From: Bombyx mori
Lineage: Eukaryota; Arthropoda; Insecta; Lepidoptera; Bombycidae
Length of the DNA stretch: 64,000 bases
Assembly: GCF_030269925.1 (NCBI RefSeq)
Contig: NC_085124.1
Location: 6,820,001-6,884,000 of the forward strand
Direction: 5' to 3'
Part shown: positions 47,541 to 57,695 of the stretch, piece by piece
How the letters are laid out: each line of letters opens with the position of its first letter
Position numbering within the stretch: position 1 is the first letter of the stretch
Notes under the pieces: model-generated
Databases searched by the model: none
What the model was told of the DNA's origin: nothing
Seen by the model: only the letters and a program-made list of their open reading frames with translations
Translations under genes and position numbers: made by a program

Positions 47541-47979
47541 CTAGTTGTCCCGCTTGTTGTACTAGTAGTCTTGTTGTACTAGTAGTCTTGTTGTACTAGT
47601 AGTCGAAATTCCACTATAATTATTTGAAATTATTTGAAAGTATAGTTAGAAATTATTATTATTGGTTCTAGACTGGTCACAGACTATATACTTCTATAAT
47701 CACAGATTTCGCTAAGGCTATCTACTATGACAAATAATATTGAAGACAAAAAATATTAATCTACTCTCAATTTGACCACAGACTAACAATATACAAGAGA
47801 GTGTAATGTTTTTCTGTTGATTTAATTTATTTTTTATGCATAATTTAAAAAAAATATTTACATTCTGCACTCCTCTATATTCTCTATAAGTGTGGAAAAT
47901 TTCGTACTCCTCTGTCCGCGCAATTTTCGTAAAAACGGGTACAAAGTTTTTGCGTTAATATTTGGTATTAATATATAGA
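47541..47979 (-). mobile_element. Helitron of the 53.8-kb family with expanded 3' end
   Basis: Lies between A47540 and T47980, with CTAG at 47541-47544 and the reversed TCTATATATTAATACC end at 47979. Diverged from 53785-54201 along its length. Next to the CTAG end, a 17-bp unit CTTGTTGTACTAGTAGT is present three times (47553-47603), placing extra CTAG motifs beside the 3' terminus and disrupting the usual hairpin. Confidence 0.85.
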
Positions 47980-49021
47980 TTATCATATAGTATCATGGTC
48001 ATGTTTCATTATAAGAAATATTTTTGAGGAATGTTAAAGTTTTTATCACATATATATTTCGTATGTATATTTCAATTAACTCCTTGTGAGACTATGAATT
48101 TTAAATTCTACAATACAATATTCCGAAACATTTTAAACATACGCGCTGTTCGATTTAACTTTTCAAAAGGAGCTTTTAGACGTAATAAATTGCTCGGCAA
48201 TTTACGTTTCAGAGGTGAGCATATATCAAAATTTTCTGAAACGTAATAATGTTCACTTTACTATGTAACAGCTATACATACGACGCAGACGAAATCCGAT
48301 AAACGCCAACTTTTCGCTCAGTTCTGTAGTATGTGCTGTTTTATATGTGGTATAAAACAGTAACTGGCTTCAAAACTTTTTCTCCGCATCCGAAAAGGAT
48401 TTCAGGACAAATGTTTGTGGCGAGTTTTCGGCTTATTTTATTTCGAGAACTTTTACTATAAATAGTGTCCATATACGTGCGATTTGTTTAATGCTATCTA
48501 GAAAACTATAGCTGTAACAAAAGTCGGCTAATTTATTTAACGGTTATATGCTTCAAAAGCAAGTCAAAGTATTTTTTGTCTAAAAATATACAAATGTGCC
48601 CATTTATTATCTGCATTATGCATGTTGGATCTACTTGTTAGCTGTATGACATGAACTCTAAAAATTAATATCCATAGATGTTCAGACGAAGTCTGGTTTA
48701 CTTAGTGTTAGACGGTGACTGAAGCCTAAAGTAAATGGTAATGCCGTCGCAATTCTTGACACAATGTGTAGGTTTGTCGCATGGGATTAACGGCCTTCCT
48801 GCCTTTTAAATGGAATTGGTTATCGCTTACCCAAAAAATTAGTTGAATGGTAGTGCTAAGTCATGAAGGCTTACAAATTGCCCTAGCGCCGGTACTCAAC
48901 ATTGGGACAAGGGTGGAAATCTGGGTGGGAGAATAAATATTCTCATTTTATTTTACTTACTACAGATGAACGGAGAAGTAGTAACTCGATTTAAATATAG
49001 TGGCTTATGTATGTCTTACAT
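47980..49021. other. Non-coding stretch, nothing recognised
   Basis: An open frame at 48031-48246 has no supporting evidence. Confidence 0.4.
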
Positions 49022-49083
49022 GTAGAAAGTCGATGTCCAGCAGTGGACGTCTCTGGGCTGACGAGGATGATGATGATGATCAT
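49022..49083 (+). mobile_element. RTE/CR1-like LINE 3' end with (GAT)n tail
   Basis: GTCGATGTCCAGCAGTGGAC encodes the VQQW block that ends many moth LINE ORFs; a GATGATGAT tail follows. Only the last codons remain. Confidence 0.65.
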
Positions 49084-49300
49084 GTTAAAATATGTATACA
49101 TATTATATTCACATATCCTATGATAAATAACTAACCAAACATACTGTTCTCACGAAACATCTCTTGGTATTTTATTTGAAAATAGTTCAAATAACTTTTT
49201 CTAATCTCTTCAAATTGTTTAAAAATCTAAAATCCTAATGATTAATTACGTTCAAGCTTATAGATTTCTTAAGGTTTCCAGTCATTATAAATTAGAATTG

Positions 49301-49311
49301 TGTTTCTGTAG
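49301..49311 (+). promoter_or_regulatory. Candidate splice acceptor
   Basis: TGTGTTTCTGTAG before 49312 is a plausible 3' splice site 74 bp upstream of the ATG. Stops lie in the intervening stretch, so that part would be 5' untranslated. Confidence 0.4.
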
Positions 49312-49385
49312 ATATCTAAGTACACCAAAAATGTGAGTGCTAATTGTGATAAGAGTTTCTAAGAAAATAAATGACGTAATATAAA

Positions 49386-50117
49386 ATGTTAGCTTGTGTT
49401 TCTCAACCTATGGAGAAGGTGTTGCTATTTAAAGAAGGACCACCCATTGCCATGGGACCGTTAGAAACCAGCAAATTACGACATAATCACTCAGGCGCCA
49501 TGAAATCCATCAAACTCTTTCAAAAATCAGACCGTCAACTCAGTGACGAAACAAAAGATAGTTCTCCGTCACACACATCATCACCGTTACTCATTAACGT
49601 TTCTGGAAGTCGTTTGAACCTAAGGAAATTAGAAAACGATAGTAAAGGAAAATCGACAAAGATTCTTGTTAACCCGGTTTGCTCAGACAGCGTCGGCAGT
49701 AGCGATGACAGCAATCGATCTAAAAATACAAACACCAAATGGAACGTTAAGAAGAAACGTCTCAAGACTGAAAGTGTCAAGATTCACAAAAAAAGCGAAC
49801 GCAAAAGTGATAAAGATGATCCAATTAGTAAGGACGAAGCCAAGAAAGATAAGAAATCGATATCTTGTTTCAAAATGAAAAGTTCCGAAGATAAATCACG
49901 TCTGGACGAAGATCGAAGATTCGGCAAAGAGAACTGTACAAACGAGAACGCTAGTAATTTAATGAGCTCAACGAAGCCCGACATTATTAATCATTCAAGG
50001 AAAAATAGCAGAGAAATCCTAGTCAATGAAAGGACAATGACAGAGCAGACGCTATTAAAAACTGACCAATTGAAGACAGGAAAGACTGATAGTACTGTAG
50101 CAATTAAGGAAAATAAG
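49386..50117 (+). CDS. Host gene exon encoding a Lys/Ser-rich disordered protein
   Basis: A 244-codon open stretch starts at ATG 49386 (a second Met follows at codon 9) and ends at AAG 50117, immediately before the strong donor GTAAGT. The intron phase is 0. Read-through would stop three codons later (VSD, stop), as expected for intron sequence. The product starts MLACVSQPMEKVLLFKEGPP and is hydrophilic, rich in Lys, Ser, Asp and Glu, with clusters such as KKKRLKTESVKIHKKSERKS. It has no transmembrane segment, signal peptide or domain I recognise, and reads like a disordered, possibly nuclear, N-terminal region. Codon use and absence of repeat similarity set it apart from the transposon frames. 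The remaining exons are not identified, and I cannot name the gene. Confidence 0.7.
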
Positions 50118-50123
50118 GTAAGT
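50118..50123 (+). promoter_or_regulatory. Splice donor GTAAGT
   Basis: AAG|GTAAGT is an optimal 5' splice site that ends the coding exon at 50117. It is the main reason for reading the exon as part of a spliced host gene. Confidence 0.75.
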
Positions 50124-50261
50124 GATTAATGAATGAGAAATCTTTTTTGTTTGTGTCTCAGTTAACATCCGATTTGCTTAATGGCTATCATTTTAATATG
50201 TTTTAAGAAATTCTTTGTTATTGGACATTGGAAACATGTATGAGAGCATTGGTGTAATTTT

Positions 50262-50321
50262 CGGTAGGCAGCGGCTTGGCTCTGCCCCTTGCATTGCTGA
50301 AGTCCATGGGCGACGGTAACG
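50262..50321 (+). mobile_element. LINE tail split by Bm1, left part
   Basis: GTAGGCAGCGGCTTGGCTCT to GGGCGACGGTAAC is the start of the LINE tail whose continuation, CTCACCATCAGGTGGG, resumes at 50788 after the Bm1. It is a nested SINE-in-LINE insertion inside the putative intron. Confidence 0.8.
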
Positions 50322-50786
50322 GAAGTCGTCGTGGCCTATTGAAGTCGTCGTGGCCTAAAGGATAAGACGTCCGGTGCATTCGTATCGAGCGATGCACTGG
50401 TGTTCGAATCTCGCTGGCGGGTCCCAATTTTTCTAATGAAATACGTACTCAACAAATGTTCACGATTGACTTCCACGGTGAAGGAATAACATCGTGCAAT
50501 AAAAATCAAACCCGCAAAATTATAATTTGCGTAATTGCTGGTGGTAGGACCTCTTGTGAGTCCGCACGGGTAGGTACCACCGCCCCGCCTATTTCTGCCG
50601 TGAAGCAGTAATGCGTTTCGGTTTGAAGGGTGGGGCAGCCGTTGTGACTATACTCAGACCTTAGAACTATATCTCAAGGTGTGTGGCGCATTTACGTTGT
50701 AGATGTCTATGGGCTCCAGTAACCACTTAACACCAGGTGGGCTGTGAGCTCGTCCACTCATGTAAGCAATAAAAAAATAAAAAAAA
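50322..50786 (+). mobile_element. Bm1 SINE with duplicated head
   Basis: The full Bm1 body and A-rich tail are present. The first bases of the tRNA-like head, GAAGTCGTCGTGGCCTA, occur twice in a row (50322 and 50340), giving a partly duplicated 5' end. Confidence 0.9.
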
Positions 50787-50825
50787 ACTCACCATCAGGT
50801 GGGATACAGCCCACCAAATGTTAGT
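50787..50825 (+). mobile_element. LINE tail split by Bm1, right part
   Basis: CTCACCATCAGGTGGGATAC continues the tail interrupted at 50321. Confidence 0.65.
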
Positions 50826-53197
50826 CGCAGAAAATAAATACGTAATTTAGTCAATAAAGGAGTTTAACATTAAACCTCGATTATAGAGGGTTGCTGTAGT
50901 CAGAGCGGCATGACTGTTGGTATATCTTACGAGGACGAGCGACGGTAGAGATACTTAATTAGTGCCTTAGATAGTTTCCGACACCAAAAAAGTCACAATA
51001 TATAAGAAATTGAAAAGTACTGTGAATAGAAACAAAAAAATGATCATACAAATATGTAGTAGTTCCTGCTGGACCCAGGGTTTTCGGTTCGATTCTCTCA
51101 TTGGGCAAGCAATTCTTTGAATAACAGGTGTGCTTGCTCTTTGTCTGGTTGGTTATTATCTATATATGTATATATTTAAACGTATATAAGTATGTTCTAT
51201 AATCTCTGGTTTATATAATGTAGGGAATTGTAGTTTTCGGTCAGATGACGGTGTTTGACTACATATTATTATAATAAAATGAAAAAACCTATCTATTTCT
51301 GTGCGCTCCGTATTCTGGGCCCACTACGTCATCCTGCCATATTGTATTATTGTTATAATAAAATTATTATTAATATTTCAATATTATTCAAAATTAACTA
51401 AGAATATTTGGTACATTCGAATACAGTTCAACTATGTATACAGATTAATAATTTATTATTTGATCTTAATTTTTACACATATCGATTTGGTTTAAAGTTT
51501 CACTGACCCATATTTAATTTTACACACAATATTATTAAAATTTAAAGCGACCGATTTAAAATTCTACGTACGCAAAAAGGAAATATGGGATTCAAACATG
51601 AGTTGTTGAACTCCAAAGCTCTGTATCCGGCCTTCGTGCACGGAATGTATGAGACTGCCGTCCTTATTTCGAAGTTATTTCCTTCTGTTCCATTCCATTA
51701 TGTAACACAGAACAATTTGTGTATTGTGTCTACATGTCAAAAGCTAATGCATTCAGGAAAAATGTGGTAGATTCGTGAGATCACTTTTAAAATATTCTGA
51801 TGAACATTGAATAAACAAACCAAATTTTTGGTCTTCAAACTGAAGATATTCATATAATTATAGATGTTTCATGTACACTTTTTTCGTTTTGTGATCTAGT
51901 CCGCTGTATTTAAATTACAATGTGAAGTGGATTTATTGCCAAACATTTTTGCAGATAACATTCGCAATTATATTCCGGAATTTTGCAAATATAACGCATT
52001 TTAGTAAATATATTCCGCGAATTTTGCAGCATAAATATTTATTTAAATGGTGATTTCAATATTTCAATCGTTAAATTCTTAACCGAAAACCCACGGTATA
52101 TAATATTTAATAATATACTTTGGTAACTAAACATGCAAAGTTTCTATAATAAACAGGTCCACAAACACAAAAGATTATTGATTAGCAATAACGTCAAGGT
52201 TAATCCAATGTCAGTCACGGTGCTACAATAAAAACCAAGGTTTTAGTAATTGTTAAATGTCATAATATGAAGAACACGCCAAGATTTTGTTTGATCAGTA
52301 CGTTACTGTCTCGTTAATCGGGTTTTAATATCCGGTGTTCCTTTATCGTTTCATTGTGGTTTTCCCTTACACGAAGTTTGCACGAAGATCGGGGTAGGTT
52401 TACCGTATCGTGTTTTATTTTGGAGATTTTATCGTGAATTTATTCTGTTTACTGTGTATTCTTTTTTTAATGTTTCCGTTGTCATTGTCCTTAATGCGAT
52501 AATCAAAATCAAAGTAAGATAGTTTTATTTATTGAAATAGGCTTTCACAGACGCCTTTAAATTGTCTGTACTTTAGTTCCGATCCGGAATATAGTTTCAC
52601 CAGTGAGAAGAATAGTCAAGAAAATTACAAAATATTTACGTACACAAAATATCAATCAATCAAATATACATCATTTTGTAATGAACTTAAAACAAGATGT
52701 TTCAAAATACTAGATTTGATTCCGTTCGTTTTTAGGAAAACATGCCCTCAAGTTGGCTTACTATTCTCCCTACACTGTGTTAGCGTATCCAAAGGTCCCT
52801 GCACGTTTTGTATGTATTTGACGCTTCATTGATATTCCGTGTTCAACGTGAATCGTTCTAGTATTAAAAAATGTATATTTAAATTGCAACCTTGTAATTC
52901 GATAAGTTCTTTATTCGTGCTATTTTGATACACGCTATATTAATAACGAATATAGTATTGCTAATTTAATGTACATAAAAACGGTCATCGCGTTATTATT
53001 TCTCCGAATGAAATTTAATTGAATTCGTAGGACTTTTTACGTTCCATTACACTAATTTTTCATGTTTATATTTTACGTTACCCTTAACGATCCTTAAATT
53101 GTAACGCAGTTGACACCTGTCTCAGCGCGTTTAAATTATTACTAAGAATTTCATTTTCAGCGTTCCTCGTGAAATAGTGATTCCAAAATAATGAAAT
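50826..53197. other. Putative intron sequence, nothing recognised
   Basis: AT-rich DNA downstream of the exon's donor. Open frames at 51301-51770 show no domain. Confidence 0.4.
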
Positions 53198-53198
53198 G

Positions 53199-53221
53199 TT
53201 TTTTTTTTGTTTCAGGTAAGC
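53199..53221 (+). promoter_or_regulatory. Candidate recursive splice site (AG|GT)
   Basis: A polypyrimidine run and TTTCAG are followed directly by GTAAGC, so an acceptor (ending 53215) abuts a donor (starting 53216). This is the layout of ratchet points in long insect introns. It lies 3.1 kb after the donor at 50118, on the same strand. A chance match is possible. Confidence 0.35.
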
Positions 53222-53784
53222 GTTTGAACAATCGTCCTCCAGCACAAAGAGTCCTTTAAAGGTGTTTAATTAAATTCAATTAATGTATGAATCACACCAA
53301 CTTAGAGATCTACTAATGATCTACTAATGTAGTAACCAAAATCTTTAAAAAGAAATTTGTTTGTGAATTCCATTACAAGCATTTATAAATTAAGTCAAAC
53401 CATTAAATCATGAAATAACTTAAATAGAATTAAAGTCGAAAAAATCGTTCCAATTTAAGCATCAAATCATTGGCGCAGTGTGCGTGGTTATAAAGCTATC
53501 ACGTGGTACTCCTGTGGATTGTTTTAACGGATTTGAATACAACAACTAAAATAACATAACAAATATCTACATAATATCTGTATTGTTTAATTTAGGTACC
53601 TTATATTGGACAGTATATTTGTAATCTCAATATTACGCTAGTTTAGTCCAAAACATTATATTAGCCAACTTTATTAGTTTCTCTGCTATCGCAAAATATG
53701 CTTCGTGGTATTTGTTCAAACATTACATGTGTGTCTTTTATTGATCTGCAATTCGATCATAAATTGTATACCAAATTATTAATA
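53222..53784. other. Putative intron sequence, nothing recognised
   Basis: AT-rich, no supported feature. Confidence 0.4.
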
Positions 53785-54201
53785 CTAGAGGTCCCGCAGT
53801 AGTCGAAATTCGACAATAATTAATTGGAATTGTCAGTTTGTACACTATTATGATTGTATTTTATACTTCTGTAATCACAAATTTCACCAAGGCTACACTA
53901 TAAAAAAATATTAATAAAGACAAACAATATTTAATCTATTCTCAATTTGACAACAGACGTCAAGAACAAAAGTTTGACAATAAATAGTATGCATGCGTGT
54001 GTGCGTCAAATACATGGTATGTGTGTGTAATGTTTTCTTTATTGATTTAATGTATCTTTAATGCATCATTTTAAAAAAATCTTAGCATTGTGCACTTCTC
54101 CTCTATATTCTCTATAAGTGTGGAAAATTTCATACTCCTCCGTCTGCGCAATTTTCGTAAAAAGGGATACAAAGTTTTTGCTTCACGTATTAATATATAG
54201 A
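53785..54201 (-). mobile_element. Full-length non-autonomous Helitron (417 bp), reference copy
   Basis: Lies between A53784 and T54202. On the minus strand it starts TCTATATATTAATACGTGAA and ends with TGTCGAATTTCGACTACTGC, GGGACCT and CTAG. The AT-rich interior carries no open frame. Because it is uninterrupted, it serves as the empty site for the nested insertions at 804 and 2875. Confidence 0.9.
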
Positions 54202-54657
54202 TATTAATACGATGCCGCAATTATGTAAAATAAGAATTTGGGCTTTATTAAAGAAAGTATTTGAAGGTATATTATTAATTATATATCTATAATGATAATA
54301 TATTATAAATTATATTATCATACTAATATACTACAAGTTACGGCGTCCGCCTATATAGTGTTTTTCATGTAACAAGGTCACAGCGGCCTAGTAAATCGAC
54401 TTTTATGTTAATCAAGATATGGTTAATGTATGTACAGTCCTAAACTGTCCCAATTCAAGAGTAGGAATGCCGAATTTTGCAGCTCGCTTACTGAACACTC
54501 ACCCAGATACAGTCCATAACATCAAATGTTGTTCAAAGGAATAATGATAATATCTCAGCCCGTTTGTTTCTTGGCCAGTTCAAAAAACAGATTAATAAAT
54601 CGTCAATTAATTTTATGCACATAGCAGGTATGCAAAATCGCTCCAGACTTTTACTTT
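54202..54657. other. Non-coding stretch, nothing recognised
   Basis: AT-rich, no supported feature. Confidence 0.4.
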
Positions 54658-54911
54658 ATTACTGGTGGTAGGACCTCTTGTGAGTTCGCACAGGTAGGTA
54701 CCACCACCCCGCCTATTTCTGCCGTAAAGCAGTAATGCGTTTCGGTTTGAGGGGTGGGGCAGCCGCTGTAACTATACTGAGACCTTAGAACTTATATCTC
54801 AAGGTGGGTGGCGCATTTACGTTGTAGATGTCTATGGGCTCCAGTAACCACTTAACATCAGGTGGGCTGTGAGATCGTACACACATCTAAGCAATTTAAA
54901 AAAAAAAAAAA
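54658..54911 (+). mobile_element. Bm1 SINE, 5'-truncated
   Basis: Starts at ACTGGTGGTAGGACCTCTTG and runs to CACATCTAAGCAATTTAAAA with an A tail. Confidence 0.9.
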
Positions 54912-55549
54912 TTACTGACCCGAATGAAAGAGTAGGTAAAATGTTCCTGCTTCCTCCTTTTTAGGTACATTATATGCTTGTGGTAAGTTATGTTTAAATT
55001 GAAGTAATTCAACTGTGAAACCGTAACAACTGTATTTTCGCTTTCTGAGTATAATGCTAACATAGTTATCCAAAGGTTAATCTTGTTTGTGTTTGACTTT
55101 TTGATTACGACAAAACTTATGGAACGCGATTGCTAAGCAAGATGTAAGTGAAAATGTAGTTTTCGTGTGGCACTTCCGTAAGCAGTGCTCATGAGGTGAT
55201 GTAAGTAACCACTAAGTCGGCTTACGCACCCCGCTGAGAAATCATGGCCAACAGGCAGTCGATTCCAATGAAGTCACCATTTGCCTAAACCAAAATAAAT
55301 GTTTTTCCTGTGCTTGGTTAACAAACGCCTTCAATACTGCGTATAATGATTCGTCTTGTACTTTGTCAAGATTAAATTTCATTCAAAATGATTTGGTTCT
55401 TCACTTGACTTTTTTTTTATTTGTAAAAATTGCTTAATGAAATATAATCTCCTTTAATTGGGGCGTCAACTAAATGCAGTCGTCTGCAAGGCAGCAAAAT
55501 CCAGTGCATGCTCTCAGTACGCCCTACTTAAGATAGAATGATTAGGACT
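54912..55549. other. Non-coding stretch, nothing recognised
   Basis: No supported feature. Confidence 0.4.
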
Positions 55550-56163
55550 TTTTTTTTATTGCTTAAATGGGTAGACGAGCTGCAGCCCACCTGTTGTTAA
55601 GTGGTTACTAGAGCCCATAGACATCTAGAACGTAAATGCACCACCCACCTCGAGATATAAGTTCTAAGGTCTCAATATAGTCACAACGGCTGCCCCACTC
55701 TTCAAACCGAAACGCATTACTGCTTCACGGCAGAAATAGGCAGGGCGGTGGTATCTAGCCACGCGGACTCACAAGAGGTCCTATAACCAGTAATTACGCA
55801 AATTATAATTTTGCGGGTTTGATTTTTATTATACGATGTTATTCCTTCACCGAGTATAGAAACTCAAACGGAATAATCTGGTAATAATAATAATATCAGT
55901 GTCTTCTTATGAATAGATGATAGGACATATATAACAGGGTAACAAAATCTGACTTCACAATGTCAAAGAAGAATGCTGTGAAAATTAATTGCTTTTAATT
56001 TGTAACAGCATTGTGTCATCGTTACCTTTAAATAACTCTTCTGTTTACTTTATAATAAGTAAAGGAAACTCATAATTAACGTTTAGTATTCGAATTGCTC
56101 GTGTGTGTTTTTTTACGGGCGCTGCTTGGAATTCTTTAAATGTTTATTTTTGTAACGGCGCCC
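55550..56163 (-). mobile_element. Composite element, inverted partner of 37968-38575
   Basis: Bm1 3' part at 55550-55850 (minus strand), then at CACCGAGTATAG the same 308-bp unknown unit as at 37968-38276, ending at the shared GGCGCC near 56163. The join with Bm1 is at the same Bm1 base in both copies. Divergence is clear but moderate. Confidence 0.75.
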
Positions 56164-56539
56164 GGAGCCCATTTGCGCGAACTTACGAGTCTTTTTTAAG
56201 GAAAGCGCGCAGTCACCGCTTTTCAAAAAAAAATGAAATGAAAAGAAAGCGGGTGAAGCGCGGAAACGCTCAACGTATGTTTGTGGGTCGCGGCCTTGCT
56301 TTGTGGTAAGATGGACGTGTATTTGAGTTGTGGGCTATTTTTATTTTCCAGTACATTGATGTTCCAAATAATGTACGGTAATTTGTTACCTGAGAAGGAC
56401 ACGGAAGCAGTATTTAATTTAAAAAGTGAATAGTGCATAGAAATTTGCATACGGTACGGAATCATTTCATCTTCAATTTTGAGCCTCAAAATAAATAACA
56501 ATACACCATCATTATTTTTTATTTGCTTATTAGCGTTAC
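56164..56539. other. Non-coding stretch with a CpG-rich start
   Basis: 56164-56300 is GC-richer. No coding region or repeat end is recognised. Confidence 0.35.
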
Positions 56540-56540
56540 A

Positions 56541-56829
56541 TTTGAGACCATCAGCGCAAAAGTGGCCTAACTCACATTTTTTTTATATTCAAGCTTGTAT
56601 GATGTATATCGGTATTTATTTAAAATATAATAAATTTTGATGCAAAACCGGCCTATCCATTATCCATAGTTTCACCCATAGATAACAGATAGCTTTGTAA
56701 TTTGTAAACATTATTTTTGCGGGTTTCGCTTTTTTGCTTACTCAAATTCGAATTCATGAAAATTGAAACCTAATTGCCTCCGTACTAAATATGGTAAGCA
56801 TATGCCACTTTTGCGCTGACGGCCTCATT
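56541..56829. mobile_element. MITE with 23-bp terminal inverted repeats
   Basis: The left end reads GAGACCATCAGCGCAAAAGT and the right end, inverted, GAGGCCGTCAGCGCAAAAGT; both continue GGC. Flanks share ATTT, a possible short target duplication. The interior is AT-rich with no open frame. A half copy is at 36515-36671. The transposase family that moved it is not known. Confidence 0.75.
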
Positions 56830-57369
56830 TATCGTGAATGTTGAGAGAAAACGTTATGTCCGTATGTATTTTTAAATACAGTAAATGAAATGACTTTAGA
56901 GCTTCAATGTATTGAGGTACACTTTTGTTTAACAGGCATTTAAATATTCATGACAAAAACATTGCAAGTTCTTAATTGAAAATTCAGTCACAGTCAATTT
57001 AAAGCTAGTCAACGTGAAAATAGAAGCCTTTATCAAGGAAATTTTGTTTTTCAATTAAAACTTTTCATTCGACTGGCAAACAAAGTTTTTTTTTTTCATC
57101 CTAAAGTTTCCGTGATTCTTTCAAAAGTTTCTCGGCCACTTCATGACTGGCTTTCATATTATAAAAAAAAAAACCTAACTTTGCATCTCCAAAAGGATTT
57201 TAATATTTTACGAAGTTCAGCGTCATTAACGTCATTAACAAGAAGCGTCATTAACAAGTAATTGGGGTACTGTATATTAAATCACCTAAAAAAAACCTTC
57301 GAATGAATTTTGAATAGTATTTTAAAAAGGTTGTTTAGCAATGCCTTTTATTACTCATTTTGAATAGAC
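56830..57369. other. Non-coding stretch, nothing recognised
   Basis: AT-rich with poly-T and poly-A runs; no supported feature. Confidence 0.4.
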
Positions 57370-57417
57370 TATTAATTCAATATCTTAACAAAGCTGCTTT
57401 CCGTCTATGTACTTGGT

Positions 57418-57419
<2 letters not shown>
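57370..57419. repeat. Left copy of a roughly 55-bp duplication flanking Bm1
   Basis: TTCAATATCTTAACAAAGCT and the following bases match 62797-62850. In the locus before the LINE arrived, this copy continued at 62547 (CTAATATGGG). The last 11 bases, GTACTTGGTGT (57409-57419), are the LINE target-site duplication. Confidence 0.8.

Positions 57420-57502
<83 letters not shown>
57420..57502 (-). other. 83-nt poly(A) tract of the LINE
   Basis: An uninterrupted T run on the plus strand (the T at 57419 belongs to the target duplication). It creates a spurious poly-Phe reading frame on the plus strand. Confidence 0.97.
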
Positions 57503-57505
<3 letters not shown>

Positions 57506-57695
57506 CCTATGCTGATAGCCTTGAGAGGCTATTTCAGCTTCACCCTAACGTTTGTAGGTGAGCTCGCGGGGCTCAACCGGAGAGTTGCTAACACTGACCC
57601 TAGCAAGAGCAGTGCTTCGCAGAATCTACCACCGGATCGGAAACGCGACCCACTGAGAAGATCCGGCGAGAAACTCAGTGGGCTGTGTCTATGGG

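Noticed and set aside
47553..47603. Three regular repeats as a CRISPR-like array
   Set aside because: Units are 17 bp and directly adjacent with no spacers, inside a Helitron of an animal genome.
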